Positions 19,380 to 28,615 are shown, counted from the stretch's first letter. The stretch is 64,000 nucleotides of DNA from Enterococcus larvae (GCF_017830045.1 NZ_JAEDXU010000004.1:248001-312000); one strand, 5' to 3'. Notes: generated from the letters alone by a model not told the origin. Made by a program: numbers and translations.

Positions 19380-20777
19380 TTAGTCGTCAAATCCGTTATT
19401 TTCAGCTACTGTTTTAAACCAATGACCAGATTTCTTGATCATGCGTTTTCCATCTTGATCCAAGTCTACTGAAATGAAGCCGTAGCGATTTTTATAGGCA
19501 TTCATCCAAGACCAGTTATCCATACATGTCCACATATGGTAACCCAGACAGCCGCTGCCTTCTTCCAACGCTTGATGTACATAGCGCAGATGATCGGTTA
19601 CAAACGCAATACGGTAATCATCTTCAATTGCCCCTTCAGCATTGCGGTAGCGCTCTTCTCCTTCAACACCCATCCCATTTTCAGAGATGTAACAAGGAAT
19701 GTTGCCGTAGTTTTCCCGAACATTTGTAAGAATATCGTAGATACCTTTTTCATAGATTTCCCAGCCGCGGTAAGGATTCATTTTCTTCCCGGGCATATCG
19801 TAATTGTCAAAATAATCATCTGGCATCGGTCCATGTGTATGGTCAATTTTAGATTCCTTCGCTTTGATCCGGCGCGGCTGATAATAGTTAATCCCTAAAA
19901 GATCGATCGTATTCTCTTTGATAAGAGCCAAATCGCCTTCTTCCATTGCCGGAACCATATCTAATTCTTTAACAATTTCAACAAGTTCTGCAGGAAATTC
20001 GCCCTTGACAGACGGGTCAAGAAACGAGCGGTTGAAAAAGGCATCTGCGATTGCCGCTGCTTTTACATCAGCAGGATCATTTTCATCTCGTGGATAACTT
20101 GGTGTTAGATTCAAGATAATCCCAATTTGTCCATCCAGCCCTAATTCATGATAGGCCTTTACTGCTAATGCATTAGAAAGAACTTCATGATAGCCCACCT
20201 GAACAGCGTGCTTCATGTTGATCTCTTCCGGATAATGGAACTGATACAAGTACCCGCCTTCAACTGGAACAATCGGTTCATTATGGGTAAACCATTTCTT
20301 CACTCGATCACCAAATAACTCAAAACAGATTTTCGCATAAGCAACATAGGCATCCACCGTTTCTCTGTTTAGCCAGCCGCCTTTCTCTTGAAGCGTCAAT
20401 GGCATATCGAAATGATATAGATTCATGAATGGTTCGATTCCAGCGTCAATCAAACTATTAATATAATCGTTATAGAAATCAACCGCTTTTTGATTGACCT
20501 CTCCTGTCCCATTAGGAATCAAGCGACTCCATTGAATGGATGTTCTAAAACTATTGTGCCCAGTTTCTTTCATTAATTGAATATCTTCTTTGTATTTTGT
20601 ATAAACCTGAGAGGTTTTTTCCGGTCCTACCTGATCGAAAAACTTTTCAGGTGACTGTTGGTACCAGTAATCCCAGATACTCTCTCCCTTACCATCTCCG
20701 GCAACACGCCCCTCTGTTTGAGGTCCGCTTGCAGCTGATCCCCACCAAAACCCTTTTGGAAATTTGTATGTTGTCAT
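19380..20777 (-). CDS. GH1 6-phospho-beta-glucosidase
   Basis: A 465-aa glycoside hydrolase family 1 enzyme, cytoplasmic. Acid/base Glu167 in FTHNEP and nucleophile Glu366 in YISENGMG are intact. The segment DNWSWMNAYKNRYGFI has serine (Ser423) where non-phosphorylated beta-glucosidases have glutamate, plus Tyr432, as in enzymes for 6-phosphorylated sugars; the usual lysine is displaced by one residue (Lys429, Asn430). It most likely splits phosphorylated beta-glucosides brought in by a PTS. It is divergent from the PTS IIC gene across a 157-bp gap containing a cre-like site, and the GntR-type regulator follows that gene. Confidence 0.88.
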   Translation of the reverse strand: MTTYKFPKGFWWGSAASGPQTEGRVAGDGKGESIWDYWYQQSPEKFFDQVGPEKTSQVYTKYKEDIQLMKETGHNSFRTSIQWSRLIPNGTGEVNQKAVDFYNDYINSLIDAGIEPFMNLYHFDMPLTLQEKGGWLNRETVDAYVAYAKICFELFGDRVKKWFTHNEPIVPVEGGYLYQFHYPEEINMKHAVQVGYHEVLSNALAVKAYHELGLDGQIGIILNLTPSYPRDENDPADVKAAAIADAFFNRSFLDPSVKGEFPAELVEIVKELDMVPAMEEGDLALIKENTIDLLGINYYQPRRIKAKESKIDHTHGPMPDDYFDNYDMPGKKMNPYRGWEIYEKGIYDILTNVRENYGNIPCYISENGMGVEGEERYRNAEGAIEDDYRIAFVTDHLRYVHQALEEGSGCLGYHMWTCMDNWSWMNAYKNRYGFISVDLDQDGKRMIKKSGHWFKTVAENNGFDD

Positions 20778-20852
20778 TAATCATCTATCCTTTCTTTCTC
20801 TTTTCCACTTCATGATAAGTTACTTTTAGACAAAAATCAATCTTTTTAATTA

Positions 20853-20866
20853 AATGACTAGACATT
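20853..20866. promoter_or_regulatory. Candidate GntR operator
   Basis: The 14-mer AATGACTAGACATT is an imperfect palindrome with outer arms AATG/CATT around CTAG, in the shared region between the GH1 and PTS genes. A similar ACTAG core (22449-22453, TAACTAGTCAA) lies before the gntR gene. Assignment is tentative. Confidence 0.35.
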
Positions 20867-20892
20867 ATTTTATAAAGATGCTATATTTAAAA

Positions 20893-20906
20893 TGTAATCG
20901 ATTGCA
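20893..20906. promoter_or_regulatory. cre-like site (CcpA)
   Basis: TGTAATCGATTGCA differs from the consensus TGWAANCGNTNWCA at one position. Located between the divergent GH1 and PTS IIC genes, where catabolite repression is expected. Confidence 0.6.
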
Positions 20907-20934
20907 ACAAAAATTATTCAATGGGGTGATAATT

Positions 20935-22203
20935 ATGAATAGCTTTATGGACAAACTCGGCGAAAAAATCATGCCGCTGGCCAACTGGCTAGGTCAAAAT
21001 CGCTATTTAACTGTTTTAAGAGATGCTTTCATGCTTTCCTTTCCACTAACTATGTTTGGTTCAATCGTCGTTGTTTTCAACAACCTGCCGTTTTTTAGCG
21101 ATGATTTGAAAGGAACGCTAGGAAACTTGTTCGGTAACGGGCAAAATGCAACAATGAGTATCATGACTGTCTTCGTTACTTTTGGTATCGGCTATTATTT
21201 ATCTAAATCTTATGATGTAGAAGGGATTTTCGGCGGAGCGGTTTCTTTTGCCAGCTTCCTGATCCTGACGCCTTTCTTCATGAGTACTGAAAGCGGCGAA
21301 ACTGTAAGCGGTGTCTTAAGCTTAGATCGTTTAGGCGCTAAAGGAATGTTTATCGGTATGTTTGCTGCATTCGTTGCTGCTGAGATCTATTGCCGTATCA
21401 CAAAACGAGGCTGGCAGATCAAGATGCCTGACGGCGTTCCACCAGCAGTAACCAAATCCTTTGCTGCATTGATCCCAGCGGTGCTGACATTAACTGTATT
21501 TCTATTCATCAATGCTGCGGTAACAGGATTTTTCAACACCAATCTTCATGATGTCGTTTATGAACTGATCCAAAAACCATTGACTGGCTTAGGCAGCAGC
21601 TTGCCGGCAACATTGATTGCTTTGTTCTTCGTTCAATTCCTATGGTTCTTCGGGCTTCACGGACAAATCATTGTCAACTCAGTGATGGACCCAATCTGGA
21701 ACACATTGATGCTGGATAATCTAGAAGCTTACCAATCAGGTAAAGAGCTGCCTCACATCATTACAAAACCATTCATGGAAACCTTCACTGTTGGTTTAGG
21801 TGGTTCCGGTATGACTCTGGCAGTTGTTTTGATCATGGCCTTCTTCCTGAAGAAAAAACAATACAGAGATGTTGGTCGTTTAGCTCTAGCACCAGGAATC
21901 TTCAACGTAAATGAACCTGTCATCTTCGGTCTGCCGATCGTGCTTAACGCATCGATTTTCATTCCTTGGCTGTTAGCACCACTAGTCGTTACGACATTCA
22001 ACTATCTGGTCATGGCAGCTGGAATAGTCCCTGCACCAACTGGTGTGTCTGTTCCATGGACTGTACCAATCATTGCCAGCGGTGTTTTGGCAACGAACTC
22101 ATGGTTAGGTGGTCTCCTTCAAATCATTGACTTCCTGATTGTTGGAGTGATTTGGTACCCATTCTTAAAAATTATGGACAAACAGGTCGATGTTGACATT
22201 TAA
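20935..22203 (+). CDS. celB: PTS IIC component, cellobiose/beta-glucoside type
   Basis: A 422-aa integral membrane protein of the lactose/cellobiose (Lac) PTS family. It has about ten hydrophobic segments, the typical start MNSFMDKLGEKIMPLANWLGQ, a FGLHGQIIVNSVMDPIW loop and the conserved APGIFNVNEPVIFGLPIVLN region that forms the sugar-binding site. The ATG at 20935 has a GGGGTGA site 5 bp upstream; the frame extends upstream without one. No IIA or IIB gene is nearby, so these must be supplied from elsewhere. Works with the divergent GH1 enzyme. Confidence 0.88.
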   Translation: MNSFMDKLGEKIMPLANWLGQNRYLTVLRDAFMLSFPLTMFGSIVVVFNNLPFFSDDLKGTLGNLFGNGQNATMSIMTVFVTFGIGYYLSKSYDVEGIFGGAVSFASFLILTPFFMSTESGETVSGVLSLDRLGAKGMFIGMFAAFVAAEIYCRITKRGWQIKMPDGVPPAVTKSFAALIPAVLTLTVFLFINAAVTGFFNTNLHDVVYELIQKPLTGLGSSLPATLIALFFVQFLWFFGLHGQIIVNSVMDPIWNTLMLDNLEAYQSGKELPHIITKPFMETFTVGLGGSGMTLAVVLIMAFFLKKKQYRDVGRLALAPGIFNVNEPVIFGLPIVLNASIFIPWLLAPLVVTTFNYLVMAAGIVPAPTGVSVPWTVPIIASGVLATNSWLGGLLQIIDFLIVGVIWYPFLKIMDKQVDVDI

Positions 22204-22234
22204 TTTTTAAAGCAAAAAAAGATTGTTTATCACA

Positions 22235-22414
22235 TAAAAGAGGCTGAGACAGAAGTGTTTAGCTACAAGCAATAAGCCGGAATTCACGAAAATTGTTTCA
22301 CAAATTTTTGTTGAATTCCGGCTTATTGTCGTAGGAGCTGCTTCTGACTCGCCGTTTATTCGGATTTAGGGTATGGAAAAGAGTGGCAACAGATTATTGT
22401 CCCACTCTCTTTTA
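22235..22414. repeat. Dispersed palindromic repeat, copy 1
   Basis: About 180 bp with imperfect terminal inverted repeats (TAAAAGAGGCTGAGACAGA at the left, complement of TAAAAGAGAGTGGGACAAT at the right) and an inner hairpin of about 18 bp (CAATAAGCCGGAATTCA with its complement, 22269-22328). Related copies are at 36105-36342 (reverse) and 57822-58030. No coding capacity. It fills most of the 325-bp gap before gntR. Confidence 0.7.
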
Positions 22415-22528
22415 TACTCAAAAAACTTCTTAGAATAGTAAGAACATAACTAGTCAAACACCTTTTCAATAAGAATATGATTGTAGAAAACCAAAGAGTT
22501 CGTTATACTCAGATTGAGGTGAACATTT

Positions 22529-23248
22529 ATGCCAAAATACGAAGAAATCGCAAATATATTAAGAGAACGAATTAAAAATAAAACTTACCCGGTTGACAGC
22601 CTTTTGCCAAACCAAACAGATTTGGTGGAAGAATTTTCCGTTAGTCGGATGACCATAAAAAAAGCAGTAAATATTTTGACGATGGAAGGACTTGTCTACT
22701 CCCAACGAGGGGCCGGTACTCGGATATTGGATCACTCTTTCTGGGATAAAGACACTTCCCCAGCGAATGAATACCAAGGATTGAGCATCCAGATGGCCGC
22801 TGCCAATCGAAAATTATCTAGTCGAGCTATCTTATTCGAAGTAGAATTTCCAAGTAAAGATGTACAGGAACGACTGCTGATCCCCGCAGAACAGCCGGTT
22901 TATAAAATCATTCGTCTGAGGATTCTGGAAGATATCCCCTATGTGCTGGAGCATACATATATGCCTGTTGATTTGGCTCCCGGCCTAACAAATGAGATTC
23001 TGGAGCATTCTATTTACGAATACTTGAGAAAAGAGCTTGGAATTCAATTCGCTGGAGCCTTTAGAACTATTCAAGCGGCCAAAAGTGATTCCTATGATCA
23101 AGAATACCTGAATTGCGGTGTCAACGACCCTGTACTTGAAGTAGAACAAGTCGTTTACCTAAAGAATGGGCGTCCTTTAGAATATTCCCGCAGCCGTAAT
23201 CGATATGATCAGCGAGGATATTCTGTTTTGGATGTGAAAGGGATTTAG
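22529..23248 (+). CDS. GntR/HutC family regulator
   Basis: A 239-aa regulator: N-terminal GntR winged helix (residues 1-66, LLPNQTDLVEEFSVSRMTIKKAVNILTMEGLVYSQRGAGTRI) and C-terminal UTRA ligand domain (about 90-235, ending EYSRSRNRYDQRGYSVLD). The HutC subfamily usually senses sugar phosphates or amino acids. Next to a PTS IIC and phospho-beta-glucosidase pair, control of beta-glucoside use is the likely role. A GAGGTGA site lies upstream. Ends in a bidirectional terminator. Confidence 0.9.
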   Translation: MPKYEEIANILRERIKNKTYPVDSLLPNQTDLVEEFSVSRMTIKKAVNILTMEGLVYSQRGAGTRILDHSFWDKDTSPANEYQGLSIQMAAANRKLSSRAILFEVEFPSKDVQERLLIPAEQPVYKIIRLRILEDIPYVLEHTYMPVDLAPGLTNEILEHSIYEYLRKELGIQFAGAFRTIQAAKSDSYDQEYLNCGVNDPVLEVEQVVYLKNGRPLEYSRSRNRYDQRGYSVLDVKGI

Positions 23249-23260
23249 CAACTACAATCA

Positions 23261-23297
23261 AAAAAACTGAGATGCCCATCGGCAGTCTCAGTTTTTT
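23261..23297. terminator. Bidirectional terminator after gntR
   Basis: Perfect 12-bp arms AAAAAACTGAGA / TCTCAGTTTTTT (23261-23272 with 23286-23297). It can end both gntR and the convergent hypothetical gene. Confidence 0.85.
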
Positions 23298-23317
23298 ATC
23301 TTCCAGCTATTCATTGA

Positions 23318-23788
23318 TCAATTGGCCAATAGATAGCGATTGATCAGCAACAATAAATGATCCTTTACTCGATTAGTGAATGGTCGATATTCAATGAAAA
23401 CGACCTCTAAATAGAAAAATTTACTCTCCTTATTTATTACCTTCACTCTCAAGCCTTGCTTTTTACAATATGATTTTATGTACTTGAATACCTTATTAAA
23501 GCTCCGCTTATTCAAATATTTGGACTCAATCCCCAGCTTAGTGAATAAGTGACTAGAAGCGATCCCTACGAAACCATCTTTGATAATTAGAGGATCGTTC
23601 AGCTCCTCTAGTAGATAGTTGCCGAAGGCTTTTGTCAAAATCGTCAACGTCTGTCTCAGCGTTTCTTCTTCTCTTTTTCGAATTTCTTCCTTAATCACTA
23701 CTACTCTATCCTTGATCATTCCTTGTTTTAACAACCTCTCTTGATTTTCTGTATGATTGGGTACAAACCTTCCAAAAAACACATACAC
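23318..23788 (-). CDS. Hypothetical protein, possibly truncated
   Basis: A 156-aa frame starting at a GTG with no clear ribosome binding site. The middle part (KDRVVVIKEEIRKREEETLRQTL) is a charged helix and the C-terminal half (LGIESKYLNKRSFNKVFKYIKSYCKKQGLRVKVINKE) could be a small alpha/beta domain. Upstream, in frame back to a stop, the hydrophobic run YWFVAFSSVYVFFGRF suggests a membrane helix whose start codon has been lost. No family was recognised. Could be a decayed gene. Confidence 0.4.
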   Translation of the reverse strand: MYVFFGRFVPNHTENQERLLKQGMIKDRVVVIKEEIRKREEETLRQTLTILTKAFGNYLLEELNDPLIIKDGFVGIASSHLFTKLGIESKYLNKRSFNKVFKYIKSYCKKQGLRVKVINKESKFFYLEVVFIEYRPFTNRVKDHLLLLINRYLLAN

Positions 23789-24041
23789 TGATGAAAATGC
23801 AACAAACCAATAATGCTATTGCGGCAAAACAATCGTCATTCTCCATAATTCTGAATACTATAAACGTATTACAATCTCAACGGCATTTCAATTATAATGA
23901 ATGTTTTTTAATTTTCAACAACGAGTATCTAAAATAGAAATATTGAGCCTAAAAACATTGACTTACAAAGAATGACTGCTCCCTCCACAGCATACACTCA
24001 TCTTCCAAACACGTTATATTATCAAGCGATTTCTGCACAGT
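23789..24041. other. AT-rich gap, nothing recognised
   Basis: Between the hypothetical gene and the terminator of the alcohol dehydrogenase gene. No frame with a ribosome binding site, no clear promoter and no repeat was seen. Confidence 0.4.
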
Positions 24042-24088
24042 AAAAAACAGCCCTATGCCTTTCCAGATAAGAAGGGCATAAGAGCTGT
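24042..24088 (-). terminator. Terminator of alcohol dehydrogenase gene
   Basis: Long imperfect stem (CAGCCCTATGCCTTT with AAGGGCATAAGAGCTG) around 24048-24087 with a T-run on the minus strand at 24042-24047. Confidence 0.7.
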
Positions 24089-24108
24089 CATGATGATTCA
24101 ATGACGAT

Positions 24109-25299
24109 CTACAGATAAGAAGATTCTGTCAAACACTCCTGATAAATAGTTGTTACGTCAGCCGCACTCAGCGGTACATAGGCTGCTGTTTCGATTGTAC
24201 TATGCTCAACTGCCTGTTCCGCCATCACAGTCAGCTTGTCTTCGTTGATGCCAACCTCCGGCAGTGTCATCGGAATCCCGCAGGACTTAAAGAAGTCGTA
24301 AGTTGCTTGAATTCCTTTTTTCGCAGCTGTGAAAGGATCTTCTTCTGTTATCCCCCAGACATTATGGGCAAACTGCTGGAATTTACCCACTGTTTTATCA
24401 GAAAGAATGTAGTTCATCCAACGAGGGGTCAAAATTGCCAGACCTACGCCATGCGTAATATCATAAAAAGCACTTAACTCGTGCTCCATTGGGTGACAGG
24501 ACCAAGCGCCCCCTTTACCGTCTCCAGTCAAACCATTCAGCGCCAAGCTGCTGGCCCACATCAGGTTTGCCCGTGCATCATAATCTTCCGGTGATTCAAG
24601 TGCTATTGGACAGTTTTTGATTACTGTCTTCATCAATCCTTCAGAAATCCCGTCCTGTACATCCGTTCCTTCTGTCACTTTAAAATAGTTCTCAAACAAA
24701 TGACTCAGGATATCCGCTGAGCCTGCTGCTGTTTGATATTGAGGAACAGTATACGTATTTTGCGGATCTAAAAACGACGCTTTAGGCATCATTGATGCAG
24801 CACCGACTCCCAGCTTCTGGTTCGTCGATAAATTACTGATTACTGCGCCGCTATTCATTTCACTACCTGTTGCTGCCAAAGTAAGGATTGTCACTAACGG
24901 TAATGCCGGTCCATCAAATGTACGACGTGCCAGAACTAGATCCCAAGCAGATTTCTCAAAATAGAAACCAGCCGCAACGACTTTCGCACAGTCGATTGTT
25001 GACCCGCCGCCGACAGCCAGAATCACATCTACTTTGTGTTCGCGACATAAAGCAACGCCTCGATCAACAGTTTCCGTTCGAGGATTCGGCTCAATCCCGC
25101 TTAACTCAATTACTGTATTTCCGTTTGCTTCCATCAGCTGAATCAGCTGATCGTACAAGCCGTTTTTCTTGATACTGCCGCCGCCATACGCCAGCAGAAC
25201 TGTCTTACCATACACATTCAAAACATCCGCCAATTCGTCCGTCAGACGATCCTTACCGAAACGGACATCAGTTGGTACATAAAAACGAAAATTATCCAT
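24109..25299 (-). CDS. Iron-containing alcohol dehydrogenase (butanol dehydrogenase type)
   Basis: A 396-aa group III alcohol dehydrogenase, probably NADPH-linked reduction of aldehydes. The nucleotide-binding GGGSTIDCAKVVAAG, the ATGSEMN segment, and metal-binding region AGSADILSHLFENYF followed by HPMEHELSAFYDITHGVGLAIL (with the metal ligand histidines) are intact. The start at 25299 is preferred to an upstream GTG at 25311, as GGGTGA lies just before it. Monocistronic with own terminator. Similar to YqhD/BdhA-type enzymes; exact substrate unknown. Confidence 0.9.
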   Translation of the reverse strand: MDNFRFYVPTDVRFGKDRLTDELADVLNVYGKTVLLAYGGGSIKKNGLYDQLIQLMEANGNTVIELSGIEPNPRTETVDRGVALCREHKVDVILAVGGGSTIDCAKVVAAGFYFEKSAWDLVLARRTFDGPALPLVTILTLAATGSEMNSGAVISNLSTNQKLGVGAASMMPKASFLDPQNTYTVPQYQTAAGSADILSHLFENYFKVTEGTDVQDGISEGLMKTVIKNCPIALESPEDYDARANLMWASSLALNGLTGDGKGGAWSCHPMEHELSAFYDITHGVGLAILTPRWMNYILSDKTVGKFQQFAHNVWGITEEDPFTAAKKGIQATYDFFKSCGIPMTLPEVGINEDKLTVMAEQAVEHSTIETAAYVPLSAADVTTIYQECLTESSYL

Positions 25300-25447
25300 T
25301 CTTTCACCCACTTTAAAAGTATAGTTTTAATTCAATTCCATCATATACTTTTTTCAACACTTCTGCCAGTCACTGATGCTTAATAGAGGCAATCATTTTT
25401 CCAAACAACCAAAAGTAAAACGACGACAGTGTCCAGTTGATAAATAC

Positions 25448-25481
25448 AAAAAAACTGAGGTAGAAATGAGTTCCGCCTCAG
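25448..25481 (-). terminator. Terminator of the siderophore transporter operon
   Basis: Short stem CTGAGG...CCTCAG (25455-25460 with 25476-25481) followed on the minus strand by a run of seven T residues. Confidence 0.6.
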
Positions 25482-25498
25482 ATAGTTGCTTTTATATT

Positions 25499-26497
25499 TC
25501 ACTGATCATTTTTCAATAGCAAATATAAGAAATATGGTGCTCCAATGATTGCTACAATCACACCTGCAGGTATTTCTCCCGTGGGCAGCAGCAGTCGCCC
25601 CAACGTATCACTCAACAGCAGCAGCAAGCCGCCAGTCAAAAGTGATGCCGGTAGTAAATTCATATGCTTTTTGATCCCCAGCCCACGAACGATATGCGGT
25701 GAAATCAGCCCAAGAAAGCCGATGCCGCCGGTCACAGAAATAGCGGCAGCTGCGGCAACAACCGCCAAAACCAGAGAAAGCAAGCGTTCCCGTCCAACAT
25801 TTACGCCAACAGAAACAGCTGTCTCATCTCCCAACTGCAGGATATCATAGATTCGATGCCTGCTCATCGCCGCCAAGAAACAGATCAACAGCCATGGGAT
25901 CATTGCAACCACAAAGGACCAGTTGCTTCCCCAGATACTTCCCGCTTGCCACATCGTCACAAATCGATAATTTTCAGAATCCAGCTTGGTGGTCAATAAA
26001 ATTGTCATGGCAGAAATACCTGTACTTAAAACCACCCCTGTCAGAATCATTCGAACCGGTGTCAGTCCCTTTCGCTTATCGAAAGCAATCAATACAATCC
26101 CTCCGGCAGCAGCCAAAGCACCTATCAAGGCCACAAACGGCAATAGAAAGACAGTTGCTGTCGTCGTTTCAACAAAGCTGATAAACAATAGTACGGTAAA
26201 TCCTGCACCAGCATTGATCCCTAGAATCCCTGTATCTGCTAATGGGTTCCTTGTCACGCTTTGCAAAATCGTGCCGCTCATTCCCAGAGCCCCGCCAGCC
26301 AACACAGCTAGGATGATCCTCGGCAAGCGAAAATCAAGAATCAATAGTCTCTGCGCTCTACTTCCAGACCCACCAATAACTGCCCACAGATCACTCGCTG
26401 AAATCGCCAATTGGCCATGAGTTAAACTATAAAAGGCTACTACAATAATCAGACCAGCAACACTCAGGTAAAATCCAGTAAGTTTCTTTTTGCTCAT
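25499..26497 (-). CDS. FecCD-type siderophore ABC permease (second subunit)
   Basis: A 332-aa FecCD family permease with about nine membrane helices. Typical motifs: RLPRIILAVLAGGALGMSG, NPLADTGILGINAGA, GDETAVSVGVNVGRER and the C-terminal GFLGLISPHIVRGLGIK, the coupling region to the ATPase. Overlaps the first permease gene by 4 bp. With its partner it forms the channel for ferric siderophore (ferrichrome or catecholate type); the substrate cannot be told from the sequence. Confidence 0.92.
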   Translation of the reverse strand: MSKKKLTGFYLSVAGLIIVVAFYSLTHGQLAISASDLWAVIGGSGSRAQRLLILDFRLPRIILAVLAGGALGMSGTILQSVTRNPLADTGILGINAGAGFTVLLFISFVETTTATVFLLPFVALIGALAAAGGIVLIAFDKRKGLTPVRMILTGVVLSTGISAMTILLTTKLDSENYRFVTMWQAGSIWGSNWSFVVAMIPWLLICFLAAMSRHRIYDILQLGDETAVSVGVNVGRERLLSLVLAVVAAAAAISVTGGIGFLGLISPHIVRGLGIKKHMNLLPASLLTGGLLLLLSDTLGRLLLPTGEIPAGVIVAIIGAPYFLYLLLKNDQ

Positions 26498-27504
26498 CCC
26501 AGATTCCCTCCTTTACGAAACAAATAAATAAAGAAGGGGATACCGATAACTGCTACCACTGCGCCGAATGGTGTCTCAAAAGGCGGATTGATCATACGAG
26601 CTGCAAAGTCTGCCAACACGACCAATAAGGCACCGCCAACAGCCGTGAACGGAATTAGCTTGCGATAATTTTCTCCCGCAAAAAAGCGCATCATATGAGG
26701 AACAATCAGACCGACAAAGCTGACCGAGCCAGCAATAGCCACCGAAAGCCCTGATAAAATCAAAATCAGCAGACTGACGATCAGACGAATACGTTGCGGA
26801 TTTTTTCCTAAGCTGACAGCCGTATCATCCCCGAAGCGCAGAATAGTCACTGAAGAACTGAAGCCGATCGCCAGCAGTAATGCCAACAGAAAGAACGGTG
26901 CTGCAACTTGCAGCTGCTTCCAAGAAATCGCACTAACTCCCCCCAATGACCAAAATGTAATGTCTTGACTCAAATTGAATTGCAAAGCAATAAACTGACT
27001 GATTGAGATAAATAGGGCACTGATCCCCGCACCCGCCAACACCAGACGAATCGGTGTTGCTCCACGGCTTGAGCGTTTGGATATAAAATAGATGATCGCA
27101 ATACTGACACCTGCGCCTAAAAAAGAAACCAGCAGTATTTGCCAATACCCCGCAGATGGAAAGAAGGCGAAAACAAACGCCAACCCTAAAGCTGCCCCTG
27201 CATTGACCCCCATAAGCCCCGAGTCTGCCAATGGATTTTGAGTGATTCCTTGAGCCAAGCCGCCGCTGACTGCCAAGCTCGTACCAACCAGCACCGCCCC
27301 CAACACTCTCGGAAGACGAATCGAGTAGATAACTTGATGCAGCTGATTCTGCTTATCAAAGTGCCAAAGCGCCTCCCAAAATGTTTCAAGCGGTACTTGA
27401 ACTGCACCATATCTGATCGATATCATTATTGCAATGATAAGAAGAAACAATAAGGAAATAAAGGAGAGCCATTGATGCTGCTGCAGTTTAGCTTTCAAGG
27501 TCAT
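26494..27504 (-). CDS. FecCD-type siderophore ABC permease (first subunit)
   Basis: A 336-aa permease, paralogue of the next gene, with motifs RLPRVLGAVLVGTSLAVSGG, NPLADSGLMGVNAGA, FGDDTAVSLGKNPQR and SFVGLIVPHMMRFFAG. The ATG at 27504 is preferred over 27510 since AAGGAG is then 7 bp away rather than adjacent. It overlaps the upstream ATPase gene by 17 bp and the downstream permease by 4 bp, so the three are tightly coupled. Confidence 0.92.
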   Translation of the reverse strand: MTLKAKLQQHQWLSFISLLFLLIIAIMISIRYGAVQVPLETFWEALWHFDKQNQLHQVIYSIRLPRVLGAVLVGTSLAVSGGLAQGITQNPLADSGLMGVNAGAALGLAFVFAFFPSAGYWQILLVSFLGAGVSIAIIYFISKRSSRGATPIRLVLAGAGISALFISISQFIALQFNLSQDITFWSLGGVSAISWKQLQVAAPFFLLALLLAIGFSSSVTILRFGDDTAVSLGKNPQRIRLIVSLLILILSGLSVAIAGSVSFVGLIVPHMMRFFAGENYRKLIPFTAVGGALLVVLADFAARMINPPFETPFGAVVAVIGIPFFIYLFRKGGNLG

Positions 27505-28297
27505 CACCATTCTCCTTCATCATCTCATAAGAAAGAAGTAACGGCCGCTGGGTTTTGCCGTGACAGACAATCTCTGCTTCAATCGCAAAGACTTGCTTCA
27601 GCGTCTCAGCTGTAATCACTTCCGAAGGCGTTCCCTCCTTCAGTACCTGTCCTTGCTTCATTGCAATGACTCGATCTGAAAAACGTGAGGCAAGATTGAT
27701 ATCATGAATCGTCATAACGATCGTTTTCTTGTGCTCCTTATTGATCATTTTCAATACATTCAAGATTTCCAGCTGATGTGCCGGGTCCAAATAGGTAGTC
27801 GGCTCATCTAACAGCAACACCTCTGTATCCTGAACAAGCGCCATAGCGATCCAAACCCTTTGACGTTGACCGCCGGATAGGATGGCAACAGATTCTCGAG
27901 CCAATTCTGTCAAACCTGTCATTTCCAATGCCCATTGGATATATTTCTGGTCTTGGTTTGTCAGATTTTTCCAACCAGATTGATAAGGATGACGCCCAAA
28001 AGAAACCAAATCGAAGACGGATAGATCAATTGCGCTTTCCGGATTCTGCGACAGGATCGCCAGCTTTCGTGCGATTTCCTTTGATGTATATTGATTCAAC
28101 GCTTTACTTTCCAATAGAACATGTCCTTTGATTTCCGGTTGGATTCGCGCTAATGTTTTCAACAATGTCGATTTCCCACAACCATTAGGGCCAATAATAC
28201 TAGTAATTGTTCCTGCTTCAAAAGAGCAGTTCAATTTTTCGCTGATGGTTTCCTTACCGTAGCCTGTTGCCAGCTCTTCAGTAGATAAAATTGCCAT
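27488..28297 (-). CDS. Siderophore ABC transporter ATP-binding protein
   Basis: A 269-aa ATPase of the FepC/FhuC type: Walker A GPNGCGKSTLLKT (about 37-49), Q-loop, signature LSGGQRQRVWIAMALVQ, Walker B VLLLDEPTTYLD and H-loop MTIHDIN. First gene of the minus-strand import operon. A promoter with an embedded Fur box lies upstream, so iron limitation should switch it on. Confidence 0.93.
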   Translation of the reverse strand: MAILSTEELATGYGKETISEKLNCSFEAGTITSIIGPNGCGKSTLLKTLARIQPEIKGHVLLESKALNQYTSKEIARKLAILSQNPESAIDLSVFDLVSFGRHPYQSGWKNLTNQDQKYIQWALEMTGLTELARESVAILSGGQRQRVWIAMALVQDTEVLLLDEPTTYLDPAHQLEILNVLKMINKEHKKTIVMTIHDINLASRFSDRVIAMKQGQVLKEGTPSEVITAETLKQVFAIEAEIVCHGKTQRPLLLSYEMMKENGDDLES

Positions 28298-28348
28298 AGT
28301 TTTCCTTCCCCTGCGAAGTCCTTATTTTTTTCTTACTCCGTCGTCATA

Positions 28349-28407
28349 TTGAGAATCATTCTCAACAGACCGCACTTAATTATAAGAAACTCTCCTTCAA
28401 AAAGCAA
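28349..28407 (-). promoter_or_regulatory. Fur-controlled promoter of the ABC operon
   Basis: Minus strand: -35 TTGCTT (28402-28407), 17 bp, -10 TATAAT (28379-28384). A perfect Fur-type palindrome TTGAGAATCATTCTCAA (28349-28365) lies at the expected transcription start. Fur bound there would block initiation under iron-rich conditions. Confidence 0.8.
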
Positions 28408-28475
28408 TGATATTTAAACGAACAACTATTTTACAAAAGATCTTATTCAAAATCACTTTATTTTTCAGATAAGGA

Positions 28476-28524
28476 TTGACAAAACCATCTATATAAATGA
28501 TAATGAGAATCATTATCATTTATA
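28476..28524 (+). promoter_or_regulatory. Fur-controlled promoter of the binding-protein gene
   Basis: -35 TTGACA (28476-28481), 17 bp, -10 GATAAT (28499-28504). The -10 box is inside a 33-bp palindrome with 15-bp perfect arms (28492-28506, 28510-28524, centre GAA) whose core GATAATGAGAATCATTATC is a near-ideal Fur box. Confidence 0.9.
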
Positions 28525-28615
28525 TGAGAAACACGGAACATTAAGATTTGTAAATCAAACAAACGAGGCAATTATCTGACTCACTTTATCAATAAAACAA
28601 CGGGGAGAGAACAAC

